Positions 60,201 through 61,170 of a DNA stretch of 64,000 nt are shown piece by piece. Every line of letters starts with the position of its first letter. Within the stretch, counting starts at the first letter, position 1. Source of the stretch: Tethya wilhelma (Eukaryota; Porifera; Demospongiae; Tethyida; Tethyidae); assembly GCA_964030475.1 (NCBI GenBank), contig CAXIPT010000007.1, positions 4,528,404 through 4,592,403 on the forward strand, in the 5' to 3' direction. The position numbers and the translations under genes were made by a program. A model generated the notes under the pieces. It searched no databases and had not been told where the DNA came from. It saw nothing but the letters and a program-made list of their open reading frames with translations.

Positions 60201-60244
60201 ACTGGGTGCTGCAAGGTGTCTGTCTTCTACTCAACACTGACTAG
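5488..60244 (+). CDS. DNAH10: Axonemal inner-arm dynein heavy chain DNAH10 (68 exons plus one duplicated exon pair)
   Basis: Heavy chain of ciliary inner dynein arm I1/f; it hydrolyses ATP to slide doublet microtubules. I traced exons from ATG 5488 to TAG 60242-60244. Every junction kept phase, and all donors are GT except one GC. The 68 non-redundant exons total 13956 nt, or 4651 residues (human 4471). Order: tail, linker, AAA1 P-loop GPAGTGKT (about 2004), AAA2 GPTGGGKS (about 2285), AAA3 GETGTSKT (about 2635), AAA4 GVGGSGRQ (about 2983), stalk and microtubule-binding domain, AAA5, AAA6, C-terminal domain ending [13 protein letters not shown]. Long stretches such as [17 protein letters not shown] and [14 protein letters not shown] match DNAH10 rather than DNAH5, 8 or 9. 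Exons 46-47 occur twice; including both adds 122 residues. Six introns harbour other genes. Individual segments are listed separately. Confidence 0.95.
6654..9657 (-). CDS. B3GAT3: Beta-1,3-glucuronosyltransferase, GlcAT-I (B3GAT3)-like, nested in DNAH10 intron 2
   Basis: Golgi type II enzyme that completes the proteoglycan linker tetrasaccharide using UDP-glucuronate. Exons, in minus order: 9657-9346, 9083-8856, 7358-7158, 7051-6939 and 6855-6654. The phases are consistent and give 351 residues (human 335). Residues about 10-30 form the signal anchor ([18 protein letters not shown]). Exon 2 starts the catalytic fold with [10 protein letters not shown]. Exon 3 has [11 protein letters not shown] and the metal-binding [11 protein letters not shown] (DDD). 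Exon 4 has [17 protein letters not shown], and exon 5 has [12 protein letters not shown] and the LETSFLEHF block with the predicted catalytic Glu. Oddly, exon 1 ends with [20 protein letters not shown], a diverged copy of exon 2's [20 protein letters not shown], so part of the domain is duplicated into the stem. Transcription opposes DNAH10. The family call is firm; the B3GAT3 subtype is likely. Confidence 0.88.
7091..7127. repeat. (GT)n microsatellite
   Basis: A pure GT run between B3GAT3-like exons 3 and 4. Confidence 0.9.
7384..7631. repeat. Palindromic MITE
   Basis: Inverted arms of about 55 bp begin AAAGGAACTGTGTCAC and end GTGACACAGTTCCTTT. The element is 248 bp, has no coding capacity, and lies in the intron upstream of the B3GAT3-like exon 3. 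Confidence 0.75.
11174..11225 (+). repeat. (TC)n microsatellite abutting the DNAH10 exon 5 acceptor
   Basis: About 50 bp of TC repeat runs directly into the CAG acceptor at 11226 and so acts as the polypyrimidine tract. Confidence 0.9.
12466..12593. repeat. MITE of the TACCGTATAGC family
   Basis: The left end TACCGTATAGCGCTGCC and right end CCCACTATACAGTA are inverted and imperfect. It lies in DNAH10 intron 6. Related, better preserved copies sit at 25313-25524 and 52319-52537. Confidence 0.6.
12617..12805. repeat. Second, adjacent palindromic MITE
   Basis: The ends TACCGTAGTTTGAGATATT and AATATTAGTCAAATTACGGTA are imperfectly inverted. It is 23 bp from the previous element and closely related to it. 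Confidence 0.6.
14173..14276 (+). repeat. (TC)n microsatellite with an assembly gap base, abutting the exon 10 acceptor
   Basis: About 100 bp of TC repeat with a single N at 14206 leads into the TGTAG acceptor of DNAH10 exon 10. The true length is unknown because of the N. Confidence 0.9.
14519..14557 (+). repeat. (GT)n microsatellite after the exon 10 donor
   Basis: A GT run starts within 10 bp of the GTGAGC donor at 14512 and could offer cryptic donors. Confidence 0.85.
14828..14836 (+). promoter_or_regulatory. TATA-like element of the nested sulfatase gene
   Basis: TATATATAG lies 53 bp before the ATG, at a spacing that fits an independent promoter inside DNAH10 intron 10. It is a sequence match only. 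Confidence 0.45.
14881..16557 (+). CDS. IDS: Iduronate-2-sulfatase-like lysosomal/secreted sulfatase, intronless, nested in DNAH10 intron 10
   Basis: Single-exon 558-residue sulfatase (human IDS has 550). An N-terminal hydrophobic signal peptide covers about 1-27. The metal-binding segment is [15 protein letters not shown], with Asp43/Asp44. The sulfatase signature CNPSR has Cys82, the residue converted to formylglycine; it is followed by LLTGRRPDT, the IDS-type continuation. Further matches: [40 protein letters not shown] with the second metal site, [20 protein letters not shown], and SQYPRPS. Family members remove 2-O-sulfate from iduronate in heparan/dermatan sulfate; the actual substrate is not provable here. 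Unusually for the nested genes it lies on the same strand as its host, and it has a TATA-like box. Together with the nearby glucuronosyltransferase it points to sulfated glycosaminoglycan metabolism. Confidence 0.9.
   Translation: MYVSEVSLRLLLPLLLAIGHLSSGVTGSPLLKKKRNILFISIDDLRPELGAYGFNHIYSPNIDKLASESVLFKRAYSQISCCNPSRASLLTGRRPDTNHVWKVELWRNTTNATTIPQYFKENGFLSLGVGKIYHYGTASNDDDWQYSWSPEGLPYFQAPLLDRGYNVRNKTHSWWAFEGYADNQLPDGEVTDGAIKYLHMITIKRALGDNRPFFLGVGYHRPHLPLFAPDRFFDLYPPVEEIELPRNPDAPKSVPPIAWVVAPYFHKLKDISALFPDFRKDCVFDPVTSIYGSKCRVPEMKTRELRRAYYACISYVDAVVGQLIRELEILGFANDTVVVLWSDHGWLLGEHNQWSKFSNFETGLRVPLIVKVPGMTEGKGHSDALVELIDLFPSLAELAGLPVPPQCPEGEHNLLACHEGNSFVPLLTNPHQEWKKAAFSQYPRPSQGLQIIPGLLPKPFKVQSELLENIMGYSMRVDNYRFTEWVRFNRTTAIPNWDEVWGTELYDHTEESTFFDDENENLAYKPEMTSTVDELRRALRAGWRAAQPPEYRRLYTST
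16558..16878 (+). other. Intergenic part of DNAH10 intron 10
   Basis: AT-rich sequence between the sulfatase stop and DNAH10 exon 11. It has short TGTGTATG repeats but no clear AATAAA and no gene. Confidence 0.6.
16879..26516 (+). CDS. DNAH10: DNAH10 exons 11-17: tail continuation (residues 825-1175)
   Basis: Exons 16879-16973, 17048-17167, 17346-17459, 17561-17701, 25083-25271, 25871-26031 and 26285-26516. They are helical tail sequence with no catalytic motifs; recognisable segments include [10 protein letters not shown] and [13 protein letters not shown]. The 7.4-kb intron between 17701 and 25083 holds the three-gene secreted-protein cluster. Confidence 0.88.
18149..18510. repeat. MITE with GGCATAGCCAGG termini
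   Basis: The left end AGAGGCATAGCCAGGATTT is mirrored by CCCCCTGGCTATGCCACTGG at the right. The element is about 360 bp, has no coding capacity, and sits in DNAH10 intron 14. Confidence 0.6.
18784..19021. repeat. Palindromic MITE with arms of about 55 bp
   Basis: The left arm begins TAGAAATGTAATACAAACAT and the right arm ends GTTTGTATTACATTTCTA. Both arms contain AGGAATGGCCAAATCGTAAA or its complement. The 238-bp element lies in DNAH10 intron 14. Confidence 0.8.
19022..19752. other. Rest of DNAH10 intron 14 before the secreted-protein cluster
   Basis: No gene seen. It holds a GAA-rich purine tract near 19340-19390 and AT-rich filler that looks repeat-derived. Confidence 0.4.
19753..20757 (-). 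CDS. Secreted Cys-rich fibrinogen-like-domain protein, copy A
   Basis: Intronless, 334 residues. An N-terminal signal peptide ([18 protein letters not shown]) is followed by APTEPPG, then [17 protein letters not shown] fibrinogen/COLFI-like block follows ([39 protein letters not shown]) and then a Cys-rich C-terminal half: [58 protein letters not shown], ending ELYVQ. The function is unknown; it is probably a secreted or mucus lectin-like protein. The frame is open upstream to 20832, but a TATA box there (20832-20837) argues for the start at 20757 or 20739. It is one of three tandem paralogues in DNAH10 intron 14, all antisense to DNAH10. Confidence 0.82.
   Translation of the reverse strand: MQETTKMFITTIFFFVLLHSASSAPTEPPGDSSVRRDLCLSDSLLDQITKIVDNSSPGIKHLGDIPAYAAASCQQIAQIRDLDCKKSGYYWIQDKTGPVRVYCHINCTDTFGEEGVWMRIADVNMAGTSSTCPSGFELVISPKRLCRKRVNSGCSSATFATHNVPFTKVCGRVIGIQYYSPDAFWPYYNTQTRTIDDQYVEGVSITHSSNPRQHIWTFAAALNEVPGHNVYSCPCANSKSHVAYTGLIPEFIGHDYYCETGSRTAHQNRYYLEDPLWDGKGCGRFSTCCDGERKPWFCKDLGEPVTSDVEVRVCADDPRNTEDVLLDIVELYVQ
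20832..20837 (-). promoter_or_regulatory. TATA box of copy A
   Basis: TATAAA on the minus strand, 75 bp upstream of the chosen ATG. A comparable TATAAAAA precedes copy C. The homologous segment is deleted upstream of copy B. Confidence 0.55.
21454..22458 (-). CDS. Secreted Cys-rich fibrinogen-like-domain protein, copy B
   Basis: Intronless, 334 residues, nearly collinear with copy A. It has the same signal peptide, cysteines, GYYWI/GPVRVYC block and WDGKGCG-CCDG core, and it ends ELYVQ. Differences cluster in surface-like stretches ([19 protein letters not shown]). The frame is intact, but about 179 bp corresponding to 20817-20995 of copy A, including its TATA box, is missing just upstream of the start. 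A frameshift in that leader also closes the upstream reading frame, confirming the start at MQETTK or MFITT. Expression of this copy is therefore uncertain. Confidence 0.8.
   Translation of the reverse strand: MQETTKMFITTIFIFVLLHSTSSAPTEPPGDSSVRRDLCLSDSLLDEITKIVDNSSPGIKHLGDIPAYAAASCQQIAQLRDLNCKESGYYWIQDKTGPVRVYCHINCTNTFGEEGVWMRIADVNMAGTSSTCPSGFELVTSPKRLCRKRINTGCSSATFATHNVPFTKVCGQVIGIQYYSTDAFWPYFNTQTRTIDGLYVEGVSITHSRNPRQHIWTFAAAYDEYPGHNVYSCPCANSKSHVAYTGLIPEFIGDDYYCETASRARGEQRHYLEDPLWDGKGCGRFSTCCDGEKRPWFCKDLGEPVTSDVEVRVCADEARSNEDVLLDIVELYVQ
22651..23280 (+). repeat. Solo arm of a foldback repeat, inserted between copies B and C
   Basis: This stretch of about 630 bp matches, in reverse complement, 61171-61800 and, more loosely, 62190-62711. 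Shared landmarks are AATTTTTACTACTTGTTCAT at one end, GCGCATGCGCATAA inside, and TACTATACGTACTACCGTAC at the other end. The paralogous spacer between copies A and B (around 21127-21190) lacks it, so it inserted after the duplication of the gene unit. Confidence 0.7.
23567..24547 (-). CDS. Secreted Cys-rich fibrinogen-like-domain protein, copy C
   Basis: Intronless, 326 residues, the most upstream and most divergent paralogue of the cluster. The signal peptide [19 protein letters not shown] is followed by a shortened linker that lacks the SVRRD of copies A and B. The [21 protein letters not shown] block, all main cysteines, [18 protein letters not shown] and the terminal ELYVQ are kept. The central part varies ([29 protein letters not shown]). 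A minus-strand TATAAAAA lies at 24601-24608, about 54 bp before the ATG, so it has its own promoter. Function as for copy A. Confidence 0.82.
   Translation of the reverse strand: MMYTITIFIIVLFHSASSAPTETPGDSSHLCLSDSLLDEITKIVDNSSPGIKHLGDIPAYAAASCQQIAQLRDLDCKESGYYWIQDKTGPVRVYCHINCTDTFGEEGVWMRIADVNMAGTSSTCPSGLELVTSPKRLCRKRVNIGCSSAIFATHNVPFTKVCGRVIGIQYNSPQAFHPYYAAQTHTIDDLYVEGVSITHSRNPRQHIWTFAAGNDEVPSNNINICPCANSKSHVAFTGLIPEFIGDDYYCATGSRTSFQDRYYLEDPLWDGKGCGRFSTCCDGERKPWFCKDLGEPVTSDVEVRVCADQARSDEDVLLDIVELYVQ
24601..24608 (-). promoter_or_regulatory. TATA box of copy C
   Basis: TATAAAAA on the minus strand about 54 bp upstream of the ATG, in a GAGTATAAA context also found at copy A. Confidence 0.55.
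25313..25524. repeat. MITE, TACCGTATAGCGGGAAA family, best preserved copy
   Basis: A 212-bp near-palindrome with ends TACCGTATAGCGGGAAATTT and AAATTTCCCGCTATACGGTA. It contains repeated AAATTTTCGTGGGGG units. It lies in DNAH10 intron 15. Confidence 0.85.
27281..27675 (-). CDS. CD225/dispanin-family small membrane protein, partial (5' exon not found)
   Basis: Two minus-strand exons, 27675-27581 and 27433-27281, encode the CD225 domain. The first has [20 protein letters not shown], the re-entrant hydrophobic helix with the triple-Cys palmitoylation-type motif, then ASMYSTK. The second has [20 protein letters not shown], then [20 protein letters not shown] and a short hydrophobic tail to a TAG. 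This is the layout of IFITM, PRRT and SynDIG proteins: an intramembrane helix, a conserved loop and one transmembrane helix, acting in membrane trafficking or fusion control. The first exon given starts in phase 2 after a plausible CAG acceptor, so an N-terminal exon must lie upstream; I could not identify it. The gene is antisense within DNAH10. Confidence 0.72.
28574..28665. repeat. Short palindromic MITE (AGTCTCGTGCCCAGACCC ends)
   Basis: The ends TAGTCTCGTGCCCAGACCC and GGGTCTGGGCATGAGACTA are inverted. The element is 92 bp and belongs to the dispersed GCCTCGT-CCCAGGC-like class seen many times in the window. Confidence 0.75.
28997..30387 (-). pseudogene. TRAF-family pseudogene (RING, zf-TRAF, coiled coil, MATH)
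   Basis: Reading the minus strand in shifting frames recovers a whole TRAF. It starts at ATG 30385-30387 ([10 protein letters not shown]). A RING remnant follows (DYECKVG, then [11 protein letters not shown] and [11 protein letters not shown] in another frame). TRAF zinc fingers come next ([35 protein letters not shown]), then a charged coiled coil ([20 protein letters not shown]). The MATH domain has [40 protein letters not shown] and a C-terminal [14 protein letters not shown] before TGA. An in-frame TAG about 20 codons in and several frameshifts break it. No introns are seen, which suggests a processed copy or an old intronless gene. TRAFs are adaptors for immune and TNF-receptor signalling. 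I describe the decay only. Confidence 0.78.
31233..38729 (+). CDS. DNAH10: DNAH10 exons 18-30: end of tail and linker (residues 1176-1930)
   Basis: Exons 31233-31487, 31808-31920, 32168-32330, 32403-32505, 32603-32781, 33043-33254, 33456-33665, 33917-34097, 36584-36706, 37040-37273, 37533-37756, 38018-38186 and 38629-38729. These encode the DHC_N2/linker that swings during the power stroke. Diagnostic blocks are [32 protein letters not shown], and [16 protein letters not shown]. The intron 34098-36583 contains two SMP-like genes and a relic of exon 25. Confidence 0.92.
32018..32126. repeat. MITE of the GCCTCGTACCCAGGCC family
   Basis: The ends TAACCCAGGCCATTCCCA and TGGGAATGGCCTGGGTACGA are inverted. 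The element is about 110 bp and lies in DNAH10 intron 19. Similar to 44442-44598. Confidence 0.65.
34334..34666 (-). CDS. Small basic protein with two SMP/LEA-like repeats
   Basis: Intronless, 110 residues, strongly basic, no signal peptide or transmembrane segment. It has two repeats of about 35 residues: one around [20 protein letters not shown] and one around [20 protein letters not shown], each closed by a SQLQK/SRAQK-AA turn. The pattern (A/S)RIQS-(x)6-NG-(x)VPKGSF-(x)-SRAQ-AA resembles the SMP (seed maturation protein) domain of plant and fungal LEA-type stress proteins. That is a by-eye resemblance and needs a profile search. A minus-strand TATAAAG at 34727-34733 lies about 61 bp before the ATG. 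It is paralogous to the gene at 35406-35888, with shared 3' flank (ACACTCATGTTATTGTAGTC). Possible role: desiccation or stress tolerance. Confidence 0.7.
   Translation of the reverse strand: MPKNCAKVKLPTKTEISRLQSLTARTNNGRVPKGSHVSQLQKMKAAYVKQHQGELCQIRTPSSSGHKRTPMTMKAAARIQSSTARAGNGMVSKKSFASRAQKAADKNCMP
34727..34733 (-). promoter_or_regulatory. TATA box of the 110-residue SMP-like gene
   Basis: TATAAAG in a CCAGTCTATAAAG context, about 61 bp upstream of the ATG. Nearly the same motif and spacing occur at the paralogue (35942-35948). Confidence 0.6.
35128..35160 (+). pseudogene. Relic of the 3' end of DNAH10 exon 25
   Basis: The stretch encoding SHISEVVD, including TCTCACATCAGTGAAG, repeats the end of exon 25 (34067-34099) about 1061 bp downstream. 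The donor is degraded (GACATAGG against GATGTAAG). It marks the left edge of the duplication that created the second SMP-like gene. Confidence 0.65.
35406..35888 (-). CDS. Small basic protein with three SMP/LEA-like repeats
   Basis: Intronless, 160 residues, very rich in Lys/Arg. Three tandem repeats: [40 protein letters not shown] and [20 protein letters not shown], each followed by FVSRLQK-, YVSQVQK- or FASRAQR-type turns. The opening [11 protein letters not shown] matches the shorter paralogue, so this copy gained, or the other lost, one internal repeat. The SMP-like resemblance is strongest in the last repeat. A minus-strand TATAAAG at 35942-35948 lies about 54 bp before the start. An animal gene with this plant/fungal-type domain is unusual. 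A histone-like or nucleic-acid-binding role is an alternative, given the charge. Confidence 0.72.
   Translation of the reverse strand: MPKSCAKVKLPTNKKISRLQSLAARHNHGKVPKGSFVSRLQKLKAASRKTRIPKNYAKPKLTTKKKISRLQSITAKSNHGMVPKGSYVSQVQKQTAAYVKRHEGKLCRIKKPSCRHKRTPMTLRAASRIQSATARAGNGMVPKKSFASRAQRAAERNCYK
35942..35948 (-). promoter_or_regulatory. TATA box of the 160-residue SMP-like gene
   Basis: TATAAAG preceded by CAGTC, matching the element at the paralogue. Confidence 0.6.
36424..36511 (+). repeat. (CA)n microsatellite with a gap base
   Basis: A CA run of almost 90 bp with a single N at 36436, about 70 bp before the DNAH10 exon 26 acceptor. The N marks an unresolved length. Confidence 0.9.
38207..38384. 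repeat. MITE of the TACCGTATAGC family, diverged
   Basis: TACCGTATAGCACAAAATATT at the left and a TTTTTGTGCTTCACGGTA end at the right, with TTGGCAGATTT-type inverted internal blocks. It lies in DNAH10 intron 29. Confidence 0.6.
38970..41023 (+). CDS. DNAH10: DNAH10 exons 31-35: AAA1 and the start of AAA2 (residues 1931-2264)
   Basis: Exons 38970-39288, 39563-39715, 39943-40131, 40443-40589 and 40832-41023. AAA1 is the main ATPase site. It has Walker A GPAGTGKT, the FDEFNRI Walker B motif, the sensor-I segment [14 protein letters not shown], and the arginine-finger region around LFRPV. All key residues look intact, so the motor should be active. Confidence 0.94.
41104..44326 (+). CDS. DNAH10: DNAH10 exons 36-43: AAA2 and AAA3 (residues 2265-2902)
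   Basis: Exons 41104-41222, 41531-41825, 42020-42277, 42620-43126, 43218-43326, 43395-43573, 43632-43770 and 44019-44326. AAA2 has P-loop GPTGGGKS and Walker B region [24 protein letters not shown]3 has P-loop GETGTSKT, Walker [13 protein letters not shown] and sensor [17 protein letters not shown]. Both nucleotide sites look complete. Confidence 0.94.
42435..42515 (+). repeat. tRNA-derived SINE fragment
   Basis: A-box-like TAGCTCAGTAGTAAGAGC and B-box-like AGGGTTCAAGTCTG, followed by an A-rich tail at 42530-42590 as expected for a SINE. It lies in DNAH10 intron 38. Confidence 0.6.
44442..44598. repeat. MITE with long near-perfect arms (GTACCCAGGCCACTCCCAG)
   Basis: A 157-bp palindrome whose arms of about 55 bp include TTTTTGCTGTGTTGCACGC and its complement. 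Ends are TAGCGTCGTACCCAGG and CCTGGGTACGAGGCTA. It lies in DNAH10 intron 43 and is followed by a partial tRNA-like A-box. Confidence 0.85.
44704..49464 (+). CDS. DNAH10: DNAH10 exons 44-47: AAA4 (residues 2903-3157)
   Basis: Exons 44704-44820, 44943-45224, 48970-49098 and 49228-49464. AAA4 P-loop GVGGSGRQ has Arg in place of the usual Lys, as in many axonemal heavy chains. The Walker B-like FLFTDGHV lies in exon 46. The 3.7-kb intron between 45224 and 48970 carries the antisense beta-helix membrane-protein gene. Exons 46 and 47 are repeated downstream at 50643-51137. Confidence 0.92.
45493..48294 (-). CDS. Beta-helix, mucin-like single-pass membrane protein, intronless, nested in DNAH10 intron 45
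   Basis: A 933-residue predicted cell-surface protein of unknown function. A signal peptide (about 1-24) is followed by an ectodomain of about 670 residues built from repeated right-handed beta-helix rungs. These carry GGAIY/GGVIY and NNTA..GGA motifs typical of pectin-lyase-fold and Pmp-like proteins, with many N-glycosylation sequons. A Thr/Glu-rich stalk of about 125 residues follows, containing seven or more copies of a nine-residue TTVETTEEG repeat, probably O-glycosylated. One transmembrane helix (around 866-892, [12 protein letters not shown]) precedes a cytoplasmic tail of about 41 residues with Tyr motifs (YDSPIYSPY). It is transcribed against DNAH10. Its N-terminal 148 or so codons and upstream DNA are duplicated at 49538-49967. 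It resembles adhesion or allorecognition-type receptors, but that is inference. Confidence 0.82.
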   Translation of the reverse strand: MSTYFGLCQLVMICLCVRIHIASGDTFYIVTSSSSPCPGEFDGVPCITLREYASNPSRSENITFLIEPGSYNLSLVLPVSNGYNFTMSSTNATVMCTSRNSRFIFDTVENVYISGMTFIGCHAAAIRMTSVTATYISGMTFQGCHTAIRMARVTSATLRENHFVSNWILEYYTADSTYNYGGALHVTSSSVEISDCEFRNNRAYWDGGAIYATQSDVTIERSVFSNNNAGAIYMYNSRSNRESLNFSLVVNRSIFTQNSNSNGGAIYVQESNNGYSSGSTVSRIDRSTFDINNAGAGGAIYFSYYDDYISNVTLHFLIYLSEFNGNRGHTDGGAIYIHRRIYREPIINRTFLFTHCQFTNNTADGSGGAIYKSHINGTLYIDQTHFTNNTASTLSGGAIYNNDANSSVQVTSSSFTNNTANTFGGAVYAAGTNSSIDVTGCAFLNNTATREGGGAIYSDGLNANVTLSSSTFINNSASYCAVLDVDNFNHFSVNLTNSLFNNNTATGRDTFGGGVACIRNASINILNSTFRHNFANNHAGVLFIDESLTTVDGSSFINNTAALDGGVFYTYVHASDYIIIRSQFSDNSAGDDGGVMYIGRLNSFVSIHESLFDSNTAADRGGVIAIIASSMHMEINHTNIFNNTARYGGVISACNSQITFFEDALNVTVDPVLPFCMLYEGDIHHFNITLPPDPVLPTEPPATTVPLTTSEPLTTMEEGATVETTEIRTTVETTEERTTVETTEEGTTVETTEEETTVETTEEGTTVETTEEGTIVETTEGGTTIEILQTEPLNTTEGETTAEMRSPTEPLTTMEPLTITSETEKTTEPLTLDNVPSGTTEDSKMDSTSKEPATNDKDATSSKLISISSLILSAVSSAVSVTIVIVGLVFLIKHYMSKPKKSEPTKLFHDEKPASSLTYDSPIYSPYCDEPKN
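45949..46139. repeat. 27-bp coding minisatellite in the beta-helix gene stalk
   Basis: About seven tandem 27-bp units (core GTCGTCTCCACTGTTGTCCC on the + strand) encode TTVETTEEG on the minus strand. All preserve the frame. Confidence 0.85.
47865..49477. repeat. Tandem duplication, unit 1
   Basis: Matches 49538-51150 at a constant offset of 1673 bp, with no difference seen up to about 49382 and then six substitutions within exon 47. It covers the 5' end of the beta-helix gene, its upstream region, and DNAH10 exons 46-47. Confidence 0.9.
49470..49967 (-). pseudogene. Truncated duplicate of the beta-helix membrane-protein gene
   Basis: 165 codons. The first 143 or so are identical to the N-terminus of the 933-residue protein, from the signal peptide to [11 protein letters not shown]. 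It then runs through the duplication joint into about 20 unrelated residues and a stop. It lacks nearly all of the beta-helix, the stalk and the membrane anchor, so any product would be a short secreted fragment. It could also be an assembly artefact. Confidence 0.75.
49538..51150. repeat. Tandem duplication, unit 2
   Basis: Copy of 47865-49477. About 60 bp between the units (49478-49537) is a diverged version of the sequence following unit 2 (TATGCTGCA, GATACTTCAT, TGTGCTGCA against TATGCTGCATTT, GATAAGCTTCAT, TGTGCTACA). Confidence 0.9.
50643..51137 (+). CDS. DNAH10: Second copy of DNAH10 exons 46-47
   Basis: Exons 50643-50771 and 50901-51137 repeat 48970-49098 and 49228-49464 at a constant offset of 1673 bp. 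Each copy encodes the same 43 + 79 residues. The first exon looks identical between copies. The second differs at six third-codon positions near its 3' end, all synonymous. Both exons start and end in phase 0, so inclusion of both copies, either one, or mutually exclusive use all preserve the frame. The canonical dynein needs only one copy. Confidence 0.8.
51238..51286 (+). repeat. Poly(T) tract before DNAH10 exon 48
   Basis: A T run of almost 50 bp, just upstream of the TTTTCAG acceptor. Homopolymers this long are prone to assembly error. Confidence 0.9.
51305..53733 (+). CDS. DNAH10: DNAH10 exons 48-52: stalk, microtubule-binding domain and start of AAA5 (residues 3158-3703)
   Basis: Exons 51305-51718, 51844-51959, 52078-52243, 52716-52868 and 52946-53733. 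A long charged coiled coil ([20 protein letters not shown], then [20 protein letters not shown]) leads to the tip, which starts at DVTEIRSFAKPP. It returns through a second coiled coil rich in Glu/Lys/Arg. Then [20 protein letters not shown] opens the AAA5 module. This is the part that grips the B-tubule. Confidence 0.93.
52319..52537. repeat. MITE of the TACCGTATAGC family
   Basis: The ends TACCGTATAGCAGAAAAGTT and AACTTTCCCGCTATACGGTA are inverted, with internal GCGAAAGTT repeats in both orientations. It is 219 bp, in DNAH10 intron 50, next to a minus-strand tRNA-SINE fragment (52255-52305). Confidence 0.8.
53872..60244 (+). CDS. DNAH10: DNAH10 exons 53-68: AAA5, AAA6 and C-terminal domain
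   Basis: Exons 53872-54051, 54110-54239, 54328-54492, 54705-54813, 54928-55031, 55313-55468, 55746-56084, 56210-56398, 56527-56706, 56852-56992, 57277-57642, 57907-58053, 58299-58466, 59481-59621, 59786-59971 and 60098-60244. Motifs include [53 protein letters not shown], the C-terminal-domain block [14 protein letters not shown], and [13 protein letters not shown]. The intron after 56084 uses a GC donor. The end matches full-length family members. Confidence 0.94.
55158..55236 (+). repeat. tRNA-derived SINE fragment
   Basis: A-box-like TGGCTTAGTGGTAAGAGCG and B-box GGGTTCGAGTCC, correctly spaced. The anticodon and T stems do not pair well, so I do not call it a functional tRNA. Confidence 0.5.
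56085..56209 (+). other. GC-AG intron of DNAH10
   Basis: The exon ends GQGQEK and the next starts VALQLLETA, a join conserved in the family. The donor is AAAAAGCAAGT, that is GC instead of GT, and the acceptor is TTCTTCAG. Reading through would put unrelated sequence after GQGQEK. Confidence 0.85.
58485..58596. repeat. Hairpin element with GGGCG-AGCCC core
   Basis: The arms GTTATAAACTGGTTTC and GAAACCAGTTTATAAC flank AAGGATTTATGG/CCATAAATCCTT and a loop containing GAGGGCGTAGCCCGAAGG. It lies in DNAH10 intron 65. The rest of that intron to 59480 shows no gene. Confidence 0.75.
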
Positions 60245-60363
60245 TGTGGGCTTTGCAACTTAACTAACAGTTTATGAGATTACTATTAGTATAGTATATT
60301 GTTGCCATTGCAACCCGATCACTGTGGACTTACTTGTACATCCTACGTTGTACAAGTAATATT

Positions 60364-60500
60364 TGTACTATGAGTATCTAGTGTGTATGGTAATTGTACT
60401 CCTGAGGGCTGTTGTATGTATTCCCGAGGGCGCAGCCCGAGGGAAGACATACAACAGCACGAAGGAGTACAAAACCATACACACTAGATACTCATAGTAC
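60364..60500. repeat. Long hairpin in the predicted DNAH10 3'UTR
   Basis: Arms of about 55 bp, from GTACTATGAGTATCTAGTGT to ACACTAGATACTCATAGTAC, surround CCCGAGGGCGCAGCCCGAGG. The hairpin lies between the DNAH10 stop (60244) and the AATAAA at 60528, so the mature transcript would contain it. Its core resembles that of the hairpin at 58485-58596. Confidence 0.75.
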
Positions 60501-60527
60501 AGATGACTTGTACCATAGTGGTCACTA

Positions 60528-60533
60528 AATAAA
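60528..60533 (+). terminator. AATAAA polyadenylation signal of DNAH10
   Basis: The first canonical AATAAA after the DNAH10 stop codon, 284 bp downstream. Confidence 0.6.
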
Positions 60534-60995
60534 CTCAGCTGATGTACCCTAGGGTAAAACCACCATGTACCCTGGCTTGCTCTAGAGTTACTACTGGTGG
60601 TTAGCCAGTGTACATGGGATATGTAAACTTAGGCGGTACCTTTGAAGTAAGACCTAACTATGGTACAAGGATAAGTTTAATTCTTGTATTTAAATTATTG
60701 TATTCCCTTTTCTCGGTGTACGTTTACATAACAAGCAGTCAAGTTTTTTATCTTATGAAATTAAAGTATAATTTAAAAGTGGCGATAACGCTAGTTAATT
60801 GCAGTGTTTTATGTAGAGAAGCATACATTATTATGAGCAAGAATAATACAATCAACTCAAGGGGGAAAAACTATATAGGCCTAGCTATATATCTACATTG
60901 ACATTTCAATAGTTTATATACAAAAAATCAACGTACAGTGTTATACCATTCTGTGTTCTATTTCTAAGAAATTTCTCAAAGTCCGAATGTTAAGA
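60534..60995. other. Intergenic region
   Basis: AT-rich, with no gene or clear repeat. Open frames here have no recognisable domain. Confidence 0.5.
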
Positions 60996-61136
60996 CTAAT
61001 TAGCTAATGGGTTGATGCCACATTTCAGCGAAACATCAACAAAATCATTGAAGGTGATGTTGACTTGAGTCAGATCTCGTACCTTGTCAATAATAGCATT
61101 GGACTTGTATCTCACAGTAATGTTATTTGTATCAGC
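60996..61136 (-). CDS. Terminal exon of an unidentified minus-strand gene
   Basis: After a good acceptor (ATATCAACAG) a phase-0 frame of 46 codons encodes ADTNNITVRYKSNAIIDKVR, then DLTQVNITFNDFVDVSLKCG and INPLAN before TAG. It may be the last exon of the gene whose exons appear at 63683-63964, but the phases do not join directly (that exon ends in phase 1), so at least one exon would be missing in between. I do not recognise the protein. Confidence 0.4.
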   Translation of the reverse strand, partial: ADTNNITVRYKSNAIIDKVRDLTQVNITFNDFVDVSLKCGINPLAN

Positions 61137-61170
61137 CTGTTGATATTATATAGTTCAAGTACAATCATCA

